Assembly (NCBI GenBank): GCA_903823115.1
Contig: CAIJRN010000064.1
Coordinates: 1-64,000 of the forward strand
Direction of reading: 5' to 3'
DNA from: an uncultured cyanobacterium
Lineage (GTDB): Bacteria; Cyanobacteriota; Cyanobacteriia; PCC-6307; Cyanobiaceae
Length of the DNA: 64,000 nt
In this document: in pieces, positions 17,709 through 26,414 of the stretch
Layout: each line of letters starts with the position of its first letter
How positions within the stretch are numbered: position 1 is the stretch's first letter
Position numbers and translations under genes: made by a program
The notes under the pieces: generated by a model
The model's database searches: none
Seen by the model: only the letters and a program-made list of their open reading frames with translations
What the model was told of the DNA's origin: nothing

Positions 17709-19328
17709 TCAGTGGCCTTCCACATAGAGATGACGGCCGCAGTGACCGATCACCACCACGCCGTCGTCACCATCCCACTCGAAATGCAAGCGCAGGGTGC
17801 GGTTGGCAGAATCCTTCACGCCGATCTTGAGGTGCTGCAGCATCAGCAGCGGCTCGCCCTTGTAGTCGAAAGTGCGCTCGGCCTTGCCGGCAGCGTTATT
17901 GGCTGTGGTTGTGGATTCCTTGGCGGCCCAGGCCGTGGTGCCGAACACCTGGGCCGCCAGCTTGTCGGGACCACCCTCCATCCGCAGCTGCCTGTAGTCG
18001 GTGGCGAGCTTCCACACCTGATCGAACAGCTTTTCGCAGTGCTCGAAGCCCGAGGCCTCGTCTGCTGACTTCAATGCCGAAGGCAACAGCACCAGGCTGC
18101 CGGGAACGAGTCGGTCCACCAGCTCCAGGATCTGGCGAGGGGTCTGCCGGGCGGCCCCATCGCGCAGGTCCTGCACCAATCGCTGCAGCAGGGCATCAGC
18201 CTGGTTGTCTGGGAGCAGCGCGGCACGCTCGGAGGACGCCGATCCCCAGGCCTGGCGCTGACTGACAAGAGAGCGCAGGTAAAGCACCTCGTTTTCCAGA
18301 GGGGCGTAGGTGGCTTCCAGCTCTTCCTTCTCCAGCAGGGCGGTCGCCTGGGCTTTATCGGCCAGATCGAGCAACTGGCTGGCCAGAGAGAGCTCTTCTT
18401 GCAGCTCCTGGCGTTCACGCTCCGCCGCATCCACCTGCTGCTCGATCTCCTCCCGGCGCCGGATGGAATTGGAACGGCGCCGGTCGAGCTCCTGGCGGGT
18501 CTTGCTGACCTCGCGCTGCAGCTTCTGCTCGGTCAGTCGGCTTTCCTGCAGACGCTCGCTGATCTCGGCCAGACGTGTGCTCTGCTGCTCGAAGTTGCGC
18601 TCACGCTCCGCCTGCAGGGTCGATTCACTCGCCACCGCGAAGGCCTGGCGAATCTGAGCCTCGATCAGCGACTCCTGTGGCAGCGGCCCGTCATCGAGGC
18701 CGGTGAGGCTCACGTACCAGGGGAAGCTGCGCCCGTCCTCCAAGGGGTAATAGCTGTAGCCGCTCTTGCTGATTGTGGCGACCGGCTTGAGCACCTCGCA
18801 CAGATCGCGCAGGCTCTTCTCACTGCAGCGCAGTACCAGCCGCAGCTTGTCGTCGCCGCGGTCGCGGTCGAAATCCCAGCTGAAATCGGCGTTGATCGCC
18901 AGCTTGCGCACCGCCTCGCTGGCCTGCTCGATCGGGATCGAAAGCTGCAGGCGGAAGGCATCCCGCTCGGTGGTGGTGGCCAGCTCGGTGATCACCGCCT
19001 CCACGCCGGTGGCCAGTTCGGGCACCTCCGCCACCAGCAGGGCCGCCAGATAGCGGGGGATGAAGCCGATCCACTGGTCGCGCCAGCGCACCTCAATGGC
19101 GTTGGCGTCGTACTGGTTGGTGGTGACATGCACCAGCTGCACGGCGTCGCCGATGGCCATGCCCTCCGCCATCCGCTCTTTGGCGGCATTGAGCGGGAAG
19201 GCCATGTAGGTGGTGAGGATCTCACCGCTGCGCTTCTGGCGCAGGCGCTGGCGGGCCAGCTGGCGTTCGCGGGAGGCGGCCTGCTCCAGGTCGGCCAGGT
19301 GTTGGAACAGGGCGCCGCGGGGAGCCAT
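17709..19328 (-). CDS. HIRAN-domain coiled-coil protein
   Basis: The 539-residue protein starts with a HIRAN-like domain at about residues 35-100, with YDANAIEVRW and IGFIPRYLAALLV. HIRAN domains bind DNA ends or stalled-fork structures in repair helicases. A long heptad-rich segment at about residues 225-345, dominated by Glu, Gln and Arg, should form a coiled coil and hence an oligomer. The remaining 190 residues end in a compact beta-rich module (LRLHFEWDGDDGVVVIG). No nuclease or helicase motif is present, so it may be a DNA-recognition subunit that recruits an enzyme. The C-terminal module has no assignment. Confidence 0.65.
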   Translation of the reverse strand: MAPRGALFQHLADLEQAASRERQLARQRLRQKRSGEILTTYMAFPLNAAKERMAEGMAIGDAVQLVHVTTNQYDANAIEVRWRDQWIGFIPRYLAALLVAEVPELATGVEAVITELATTTERDAFRLQLSIPIEQASEAVRKLAINADFSWDFDRDRGDDKLRLVLRCSEKSLRDLCEVLKPVATISKSGYSYYPLEDGRSFPWYVSLTGLDDGPLPQESLIEAQIRQAFAVASESTLQAERERNFEQQSTRLAEISERLQESRLTEQKLQREVSKTRQELDRRRSNSIRRREEIEQQVDAAERERQELQEELSLASQLLDLADKAQATALLEKEELEATYAPLENEVLYLRSLVSQRQAWGSASSERAALLPDNQADALLQRLVQDLRDGAARQTPRQILELVDRLVPGSLVLLPSALKSADEASGFEHCEKLFDQVWKLATDYRQLRMEGGPDKLAAQVFGTTAWAAKESTTTANNAAGKAERTFDYKGEPLLMLQHLKIGVKDSANRTLRLHFEWDGDDGVVVIGHCGRHLYVEGH

Positions 19329-19531
19329 GGGCTGCTGCTAGCTCACTGAAGCCATCTTGCTGGCAAGGGCGTCGGTGCTGAGCGGTGCGCACGGGTTGCG
19401 TCGGGCGCAGCGGCAAACCGCGTCTGTCAAGACAGCTCAGCGGCCTGGCCCAACTAAACTAGGCCACAGACCAGCTTCCGCCGTTCCAGCCACTCAGCTT
19501 CTCAAGACCACCTCTCGTTTCTCCCGCTGCC

Positions 19532-19774
19532 ATGGACTCCTGCATCGGTGCCTTTGAGGCCAAGGCCCAGCTCTCCCGGCTGCTGAGGGCCGTGGAGAAC
19601 GGCGAGCAGTTCACGATCACCGTGCGCGGTCGCCCGGTGGCCGATCTGGTGCCCCACCGCGGGCATTCCGCGCAGAGTCTTGAGGCTGCCGTTCACGCCC
19701 TGCAGGCGTTTCCGCGGATCCAGGACGTTCCTGATCGCGACGTGGCCAGCTTCGTGAGCGAGGGGCGGCGCTAA
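19532..19774 (+). CDS. vapB: Phd/YefM-type antitoxin of a VapBC pair
   Basis: This is an 80-residue antitoxin of the Phd/YefM fold. The AKAQLSRLLRAVENGEQFTI segment followed by RGRPVADLVPH is diagnostic. The C-terminus is the toxin-binding part. It overlaps no other gene and lies 4 bases before the PIN toxin gene, the usual order for a type II system. An interrupted inverted repeat CTGTC-AA-GACAG lies about 100 bases upstream (19424-19435) and could be the autoregulatory operator, though that is not shown. Confidence 0.85.
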   Translation: MDSCIGAFEAKAQLSRLLRAVENGEQFTITVRGRPVADLVPHRGHSAQSLEAAVHALQAFPRIQDVPDRDVASFVSEGRR

Positions 19775-19778
19775 GCGG

Positions 19779-20195
19779 ATGCTGGTGATCGATGCCTCCA
19801 TGGCCCTGGCCTGGGTGTTCGAGCGGCAAAAGTCCGCAGACGCGCAGCGGGCCGCTGATCTGCTCAGCAGCTGCGGCCGTCAACCCTGGTGGGTGCCGTC
19901 CCTGTGGCATCTGGAGGTGGCCAATGCCCTGCTGGTGGCGGAGCGACGCAGTGTGATCGCCAGCAGCGCCAGCGATCTGTTCCGAGCGCGACTCCAGGCC
20001 CTGTCGATCGAGACCGAGGCGACACCCCTGCAGGACAGCGAGCCGAGGATCCTGGCGCTCGCCAGGGCGCAGGGGCTGTCCAGCTACGACGCCACCTACC
20101 TCGAGCTGGCCCAACGGCTTGGCGCCAGCCTGGCCAGTTTCGATCGCAGGCTCAACGAGGCGGCACAACGGCTGGAGGTGGCTCTGGCGCCTTGA
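19779..20195 (+). CDS. vapC: PIN-domain toxin (VapC family)
   Basis: This 138-residue PIN-domain ribonuclease toxin cleaves RNA and is held inactive by the adjacent antitoxin. The acidic triad is visible: D5 in LVIDASMALAWVFE, E in LWHLEVANALL, and D in SSYDATYLELA, with a further D in SFDRRL. Full length for the family. The ATG at 19779 follows the antitoxin stop by 4 bases. Confidence 0.9.
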   Translation: MLVIDASMALAWVFERQKSADAQRAADLLSSCGRQPWWVPSLWHLEVANALLVAERRSVIASSASDLFRARLQALSIETEATPLQDSEPRILALARAQGLSSYDATYLELAQRLGASLASFDRRLNEAAQRLEVALAP

Positions 20196-20312
20196 GCCGA
20201 GGCAGGACTGGGCCTCGTCTTTCGCGCAAGACTCGAAACCCCAATGGGTCATCGGCGAGAGGATGGCTCCGCGTCCGGCCCCCCAGTCGCCATCCATCAG
20301 CCCACGCCACCG

Positions 20313-21011
20313 ATGTCCAGCTCCCAGCCCAGTGCCGCTCCCACGCCCCCTGCACACAGCGATCGCTACGACGAGGCCCTGCTCTGGGCGGCGCAGCTGC
20401 ACCGCGAGCAGTTCCGCAAGGGCAAGCCGGTGCCCTACATCTCCCACCTGATCAGCGTCAGCGGCCTGGTGTGGGAGGACGGCGGCAGCGAGGACCAGGC
20501 GATCGCTGCCCTGCTGCATGACGCGATCGAGGACTCCGGCCAGGACCACGGCTCGATCGCGCAGCGCTTTGGCTCAAAGGTGGCCGACATCGTCGTGGCC
20601 TGCACCGACACCTCAGGGCCCGTGGCGCCCAGCGCAGAGAAGGAGCCCTGGTTGCTGCGCAAGACCCGCACGATCAAGTCCCTGGCCCACAAGCCCGAAG
20701 CGGCCTGGCTGGTGATCGCGGCCGACAAGGCCCACAACGCCCGCGATCTGATGATCGATGCCAAGCGGGATCCCAAAAGCTGGGATCGCTTCACCCCTGG
20801 GCTGGATGGCTCCTGTTGGTACCTGTGGAGCCTGCATCAACAGCTGCGGGAGCTGCTGCCCAACAGCCGCTCGGTGGGGATGCTGGGCTCCTGCGTGCAG
20901 GCGATCCTGGCCACGCCGGAGGTGCAGGCACGGCTGGACAATGGCCAGAGCGCGCAGGAGTGGGTGGCGGGGTACCTGGAGAGGCCCGAGACGCATCCGG
21001 CAGAGAGGTGA
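20313..21011 (+). CDS. HD-domain hydrolase, SpoT/MESH1-like
   Basis: The sequence has the single-domain (p)ppGpp hydrolase arrangement. H45 lies in YISHLISV, H69-D70 in ALLHDAIED, and a later helix carries the AADKAHNARDL motif with its essential aspartate. No synthetase domain follows, which fits a small alarmone hydrolase that degrades (p)ppGpp or NADPH. The ATG at 20313 is preferred over 20244 because the intervening residues are low complexity and poorly conserved-looking. It lies downstream of the VapBC pair without evidence of coupling. Confidence 0.8.
   Translation: MSSSQPSAAPTPPAHSDRYDEALLWAAQLHREQFRKGKPVPYISHLISVSGLVWEDGGSEDQAIAALLHDAIEDSGQDHGSIAQRFGSKVADIVVACTDTSGPVAPSAEKEPWLLRKTRTIKSLAHKPEAAWLVIAADKAHNARDLMIDAKRDPKSWDRFTPGLDGSCWYLWSLHQQLRELLPNSRSVGMLGSCVQAILATPEVQARLDNGQSAQEWVAGYLERPETHPAER
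20499..20506. repeat. HIP1 palindrome GCGATCGC
   Basis: This octameric palindrome is strongly over-represented in many cyanobacterial genomes. Other copies in the window are at 2127, 22559, 38152, 41929 and 55562. The scattered copies support a cyanobacterial host; the one at 55562 lies inside the phage cluster. Confidence 0.7.
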
Positions 21012-21577
21012 GAAGCACTCGCTTACCCGTGGCCGGGTCCTACGGCCTCCAGGCGCTGTATCGATCGAGGGGATCGGGGCGGAATACAAGGAGGCCATGC
21101 GCTGCAGGGTGTAAGAAGGCCCAACCCCTGAAACGATGCAGCCAGTGCATCGTTCTGAGCCTGTGGACTGACCCTCGCAAAAGCCCGTCGGTGCAAGGTT
21201 TCGCCACGAATTGGTCACCTAGGCCAATCAGGCATCATCCTTGGGGTGAATTAGCTGCACCCAGCCCTACCCTTGGATTTCTGCCAGCTGTACAAGCACC
21301 CCCGCATGGTGGCTGCCCTGGGCGAAAACCAGCGCCTGGGCTGGGGGATCAGTGGCGTGCTGACGGGCACTGGGGAGCTCCTGTCCAAGCAGGGCTCTTC
21401 GCGCTCCAAGCGCGTCCAGCAAACCCGGTCCGGGGGGCTGAACACCTGCCACCTACTTCCAGTTCACTCCCAGCCGGAGAGCACCTTCGAAAACGTGGAC
21501 GGCCGCTGCATCTCTACCTGAAGCATCCCGACTCGTGACCCGGGTCACATGACAACTCTGTAGCCGTACACGTCCAC
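21012..21577. other. Gene-free stretch before the restriction operon
   Basis: These 566 bases hold the promoter region of the SNF2-Mod-Res operon. A short plus-strand frame (21273-21521) has no protein-like character. The only distinctive element is a perfect palindrome near the end (21535-21548), listed separately. No repeat or RNA gene was seen. Confidence 0.5.
21535..21548. promoter_or_regulatory. 14-base perfect palindrome upstream of the restriction operon
   Basis: GTGACCCGGGTCAC reads the same on both strands and lies 29 bases before the ATG of the helicase gene. A palindrome in this place could bind a dimeric repressor, such as the controller of a restriction operon, but no controller gene is present next to it. 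Confidence 0.35.
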
Positions 21578-24514
21578 ATGACCACCCGCCAGTCACCTGT
21601 GTCATCAGCCACACCCTTCCAAAGCATGTACTGGGCGACGCAGCTGGCGCTGCGCTCGGCGGGTGGCTCGATCCACCAGTTGTCGGGGGCAATCTCTAAT
21701 GCTCGCGTCGACCTGAATCCTCACCAGGTGGATGCCGCACTCTTTGCCGTTCGCTCCCCCTTTTCCAAGGGTGTGATCCTCGCCGATGAGGTCGGGCTAG
21801 GTAAGACGATCGAGGCCGGGCTTGTGCTCTCCCAATACTGGGCTGAGCGAAGGCGACGCATTTTGGTGATGGTTCCAGCGAGCCTGAGGAAACAATGGGC
21901 GCAAGAACTGGAGGAAAAGTTTCATCTTCCCGCCGTGGTGCTGGACGCTACAAGCTCCAAGAAGATCGTCAAGGCAGGGCAGGCCAACCCTTTTCAGCAA
22001 GACGATCGCATCGTGGTCTGCTCATACCATTTTGCGGCCAACCGATCCGCAGTGGTGTCGAGTACTGCCTGGGATCTGGTGATCATCGATGAAGCGCACC
22101 GGCTCCGCAATGTCTACAAGAAGAGCAATAAAATGGCTCAGACCCTGATGCAGACTTTGCGGCCGTTTAGCAAGGTCATGCTAACGGCAACACCACTCCA
22201 GAACTCGCTTATGGAGCTGTATGGGCTCGTGACCTTCATTGATCCACATATTTTTGGTGATCAGCTTTCGTTCCGCGAACAGTTTGTCTTAACGGACAAC
22301 GAGGACTCGCGCAATGCTGAACTGAGAGCGAGGCTGCTACCGGTGTGCCAGCGCACATTGCGCAGGCAAGTATTGGAATACATCAAATTCACACAGCGCA
22401 TTCCTCTCACCTGGGAGTTTCATCCGAGCGAGGCGGAGCAGAAGCTTTATGAAGGCGTCTCAACCTACCTGCAGCGCGAAACTCTTTATGCATTGCCGAA
22501 TGCGCAACGCACTCTGATGACCATGGTGCTACGCAAACTGTTGGCCTCTTCCAGTTTTGCGATCGCCAAGACACTGCGGGGCCTCCTTGTCCGCCTCGAG
22601 AAAAAACGTGCTGCTATCAATGTCTCCGAGGATAGTGGTGAGTCATTGATCTCGGATTATGAAAGCTTTGGCGAGACCAGTGATGAGTGGGAGACACCTG
22701 ATGAGGCAAACTCCGTGCCAGAAAATGACGCCGTTGCCGACAGCGAACTTCTGGACGACGAGATCAGAGAGTTGCAAGGTTTTGTCGGTCTCGCTGAAAG
22801 CATCAATTACAATGCCAAGGGTGATGCTTTGGTCGATGCATTGTCGGCTGCCTTTCCCCGGGCTGCAGAACTCGGAGGTGCACAAAAAGCTGTCGTATTC
22901 ACAGAGTCGCAACGCACTCAGTGCTATTTGTTTGAATTGCTTGAGAAGTCCGGCTACGAAGGAAAGGTTGTTATTCTTAATGGCAATAATAAAGACGAAC
23001 GGTCCAAGCAGATCTACAAGCAATGGCTTGAGCGGCACCAGGGGCAGGACTACATCAGTGGCAGCCAAGCCGTGGATATCAAAGCGGCAATCGTGGAAGA
23101 GTTTCGCGACCGTGCCACGATTCTGGTGGCAACAGAAGCAGCAGCTGAGGGCGTGAATCTGCAGTTCTGTTCGCTTGTCGTCAACTACGACCTTCCCTGG
23201 AATCCACAGCGGATTGAACAACGTATTGGTCGTTGCCACCGCTATGGCCAAAAGCATGATGTTGTGGTTGTCAATTTCTTGAATCAAAAAAACGCAGCTG
23301 ATCAGCGTGTCTACGAGCTGCTGGCCGAAAAATTCCATCTCTTCGACGGTGTCTTCGGAGCCAGCGACCAAGTCCTTGGTGCCTTGGAATCCGGCGTTGA
23401 TATTGAACGCCGGATTGCCGAGATCTATCAGGATTGCCGCAGTCAGGAAGCAATTTCTGAGGCGTTCAGCCAACTGCAGATGGACTTGGAGCAGCAAATC
23501 CAGGATCGTCTCAAAGAAACCCGTCAGTTTGTTCTCGATCACTTCGACGAGGAGGTGCAGGAACGCCTGAAGGTCCACCGCGATAAAGCCCGAGCGGCTC
23601 TCAACGAACGGGGCAGGCGCTTGCTGGCATTAGCCAGACAGGAGCTCGGCAGCGAGGCTGAGTTTGCTGACACGGAGGCCGGCTTCACGTATCAGCCAAC
23701 AGGAAGCCCACTGGGTCCCACAGGCTTGTATCTTTTCGATTGGAAGGAGGCCGAGGAGCGTGGTGCCCACTTCTTCCGAACTGACCACCCGCTGGCGCAG
23801 CGACTGATCGAAATAGCCACGGCGAGGCCACTCGAGATCAGCGCCTTGGAGTTCGACTACGAGGCTTACGGCGCACCGGTTGCAATCCTGGCCGAACGCC
23901 AAGGGCAAAGCGGCTGGTTGCGTGCGACGAAGATCACCGTGAAGGCCGTCGACACGGAAGAACACCTGCTCGTGGCCGCTGTCGCCGATGCCGGTCTGAC
24001 AGGCGACAGTGCGGCCGAAGCGATTGATGCAGAATGGTGCGACAGGCTGCTGAACTTGCCAGCCAGTGTTCGTAGCACCACCGCCATCAGTGCCGAGAGA
24101 TCTGATCAGTTGGACACATTGCTTGCCCAACAACATGCCGCCAGACTGGCGGAGATTGAAGCACGCAACAGTCAGTATTTTGAAGAGGAAGTCGACAAAC
24201 TCGATCGTTGGGCGGATGACCTGAAACTGGCGCTGGAGTACGACATCAAGCAGCTTAACAATGAGATCAAGGTGGCCCGCAAAGAGGCAAAAACCAAAGT
24301 GGTGCTGGCGGAGAAGCTGGAGGCTCAGAAACGCATTAAGTCACTGGAACAACAAATCCATAGCAAGCGACGACAACTGTTCGATGCACAGGACGAAATC
24401 GATAACCAGAGAACCAAATTGATCGATGAGATTGAGCTTCAACTCCAGACCAGTGCCGAACGTGAGACACTATTCACGATCCGCTGGCAGCTCCCCCAGG
24501 TCAGCAGCTACTGA
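21578..24514 (+). CDS. SNF2-family helicase/ATPase
   Basis: The 978-residue superfamily 2 ATPase translocates on double-stranded DNA. Motif I is ADEVGLGKTIEAG (residues 69-81), motif II is DEAH at 171-174, motif III is LTATPLQN, and motif VI is QRIGRCHRYGQ near residue 550. A long acidic insert lies between the two ATPase lobes, and the C-terminal 100 residues form a charged coiled coil. The gene is followed 8 bases later by the methyltransferase gene, so this helicase is part of a restriction-type operon. Comparable SNF2 helicases occur in DISARM (DrmD) and BREX type loci, though other genes of those systems are absent here. Confidence 0.88.
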   Translation: MTTRQSPVSSATPFQSMYWATQLALRSAGGSIHQLSGAISNARVDLNPHQVDAALFAVRSPFSKGVILADEVGLGKTIEAGLVLSQYWAERRRRILVMVPASLRKQWAQELEEKFHLPAVVLDATSSKKIVKAGQANPFQQDDRIVVCSYHFAANRSAVVSSTAWDLVIIDEAHRLRNVYKKSNKMAQTLMQTLRPFSKVMLTATPLQNSLMELYGLVTFIDPHIFGDQLSFREQFVLTDNEDSRNAELRARLLPVCQRTLRRQVLEYIKFTQRIPLTWEFHPSEAEQKLYEGVSTYLQRETLYALPNAQRTLMTMVLRKLLASSSFAIAKTLRGLLVRLEKKRAAINVSEDSGESLISDYESFGETSDEWETPDEANSVPENDAVADSELLDDEIRELQGFVGLAESINYNAKGDALVDALSAAFPRAAELGGAQKAVVFTESQRTQCYLFELLEKSGYEGKVVILNGNNKDERSKQIYKQWLERHQGQDYISGSQAVDIKAAIVEEFRDRATILVATEAAAEGVNLQFCSLVVNYDLPWNPQRIEQRIGRCHRYGQKHDVVVVNFLNQKNAADQRVYELLAEKFHLFDGVFGASDQVLGALESGVDIERRIAEIYQDCRSQEAISEAFSQLQMDLEQQIQDRLKETRQFVLDHFDEEVQERLKVHRDKARAALNERGRRLLALARQELGSEAEFADTEAGFTYQPTGSPLGPTGLYLFDWKEAEERGAHFFRTDHPLAQRLIEIATARPLEISALEFDYEAYGAPVAILAERQGQSGWLRATKITVKAVDTEEHLLVAAVADAGLTGDSAAEAIDAEWCDRLLNLPASVRSTTAISAERSDQLDTLLAQQHAARLAEIEARNSQYFEEEVDKLDRWADDLKLALEYDIKQLNNEIKVARKEAKTKVVLAEKLEAQKRIKSLEQQIHSKRRQLFDAQDEIDNQRTKLIDEIELQLQTSAERETLFTIRWQLPQVSSY

Positions 24515-24521
24515 ACCACCC

Positions 24522-26414
24522 ATGGCAGCGAAGCGCACACGACTGGAACTCACCTGGATCGGCAAGGATGATCGTCCTCGCCTGGAGCCAAGGATTTTGC
24601 TGGAGGATCCGAAGCTCTCATATCATGCGCGTAAGCGCGTGAGCGACGTTGATCTCTTTGAGAATCTTCTTATACATGGCGATAATCTGCTTGCACTCAA
24701 AGCGCTAGAACAAGATTTCGCGGGAATGGTAAAGTGTATTTACATTGATCCTCCCTTTAATACAGGCCAGGCGTTTGAGCACTATGACGATGGTGTTGAG
24801 CATTCGCTCTGGCTTGACTTGATGTCTCGTCGAGTCGAAATACTCTCTCGCCTTTTGCGTGAGGATGGAGCCATCTTTATTCATTTAGATCAAGAAGAAG
24901 TTCACTACCTCAAGGTCATTCTTGATGAGATCATGGGCAGGAAGCAATTTCTTGGCCAGATAGCATACGAGAGATCCGGTGTATCAGGGATTGGCCAAGG
25001 CGGGGCTTTTGTCGTCAATACTCACGAATACATTCTCGCTTACTGCAAAGATAGAGCAAAGTTTGCTGCCGTTGATCTCCTCGGTGAAGGCGAACTTGAC
25101 AGCAAGGCAATGAAAAGATACAATAGGGTTCTGTTGTCTCCAGGCGAGCGCATTGAACATGCACGCTTTACAGCCCCATCAACCGGAGAGCCAGTCATCA
25201 TATATAAGCATACCCATCCAGCACTTCGGACAATCTCATTACGCAGGTTTGACGAGCGCCTCCAGGAGATCGAACAAGAATATGCCGCATGTTTTGACAA
25301 TATCTTCAGACTCACAAGCATTCAAGCCGAAAATACATTTCAAAATCGTATCCTTTCCTACTGCAGTCAGGGGGTCTTCTCTGCAGACTATCTTTCTTCG
25401 CGAGGCAGGAAGGGTGGAGAGATAGTCACTAATTACTATATAGATGGTCAGGCGGCGGTTTGGCTGAAAGATACAGCCATGCTCCAAGAAGGGAAGGTTG
25501 TTCGCAGTAGCAAGCTATCAGACTTCTGGCCACATAGCGCGATTCCAAAGGCCAACTTGGCTAATGAAGGGAATGTAGATTTCCGCCGTGGCAAAAAGCC
25601 TGAATTTCTTCTGCGGCGAATTCTTCAGATGGTTACGCGTGAAGGTGACATCGTGCTGGATTCATTTGCAGGTTCGGGTACTACTGGCGCCGTAGCTCAC
25701 AAGATGAGAAGGAGATGGATAATGATTGAACTAGGGGATCACTGCAAGTCACATGTGGTGCCAAGGCTTCGTTCGGTCATCGATGGCGTGGACACCGCAG
25801 GCATCTCATCCGTATCTGATTGGAAAGGGGGAGGTGGTTTTCGTTACTTAAGGCTGGCAGATTCATTGCTCGACCGTGATAAGTGGGGAAACTGGATAGT
25901 CAGCAAGGAGTACAAACCTGAAATGCTTGCCGAGGCTATGTGCAAGCTTGAGGGATTCCGCTATGCGCCAGATCCCGATGTCTTCTGGATTCATGGGCAC
26001 TCAACCGAGACCGATCTGATCTACGTCACCACCCAGAATCTCAGCCACGAGCAGTTACTGTTCATTAGCGAACAGGTTGGCGATGAGCACACCCTTCTGA
26101 TCTGCTGCTCGGCTTTTCGGGCAAACCCAGACGCCTTTGCCAATCTCACCCTCAAAAAGATCCCGCAAGCGGTGCTGCATCGCTGTGAATGGGGCCGCGA
26201 TGACTACAGCCTCAACGTCAACTCGCTACCTGGATCTGAACCCGAAGCTGATCAGACGGATGAAGGATCCCCTGAAGACACCCCAGCTGCTGACACGACA
26301 ACCGATGATGTGACTTCTCGACCTGCGAGGCGGCGAGGACGACCTAGGCGGCAAAGTTCAACAATGCAGGAGCTGCCTCTGTTTGCCAATTACGATCAAG
26401 GAGGCGACGCGTGA
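24522..26414 (+). CDS. Beta-class DNA methyltransferase (type III Mod-like)
   Basis: The 630-residue protein has the catalytic DPPF motif (IDPPFNTG, residues 75-82) before the AdoMet-binding FAGSGTTG motif at about 381-388, the order of beta-class amino-methyltransferases such as type III Mod. It probably methylates adenine in host DNA. The span between the motifs (about 24960-25600) is markedly AT-richer than the rest and is where the target recognition part usually lies. The C-terminal 120 residues are acidic with a basic end (RRRGRPRRQ). The ATG at 24522 is used; the open frame upstream overlaps the helicase end. Stop and next start overlap as TGATG. Confidence 0.9.
   Translation: MAAKRTRLELTWIGKDDRPRLEPRILLEDPKLSYHARKRVSDVDLFENLLIHGDNLLALKALEQDFAGMVKCIYIDPPFNTGQAFEHYDDGVEHSLWLDLMSRRVEILSRLLREDGAIFIHLDQEEVHYLKVILDEIMGRKQFLGQIAYERSGVSGIGQGGAFVVNTHEYILAYCKDRAKFAAVDLLGEGELDSKAMKRYNRVLLSPGERIEHARFTAPSTGEPVIIYKHTHPALRTISLRRFDERLQEIEQEYAACFDNIFRLTSIQAENTFQNRILSYCSQGVFSADYLSSRGRKGGEIVTNYYIDGQAAVWLKDTAMLQEGKVVRSSKLSDFWPHSAIPKANLANEGNVDFRRGKKPEFLLRRILQMVTREGDIVLDSFAGSGTTGAVAHKMRRRWIMIELGDHCKSHVVPRLRSVIDGVDTAGISSVSDWKGGGGFRYLRLADSLLDRDKWGNWIVSKEYKPEMLAEAMCKLEGFRYAPDPDVFWIHGHSTETDLIYVTTQNLSHEQLLFISEQVGDEHTLLICCSAFRANPDAFANLTLKKIPQAVLHRCEWGRDDYSLNVNSLPGSEPEADQTDEGSPEDTPAADTTTDDVTSRPARRRGRPRRQSSTMQELPLFANYDQGGDA

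Noticed and set aside
19424-19435. CTGTC-AA-GACAG as a proven VapBC operator
   Set aside because: The element is short and about 100 bases upstream, with no second copy; kept only as a remark.
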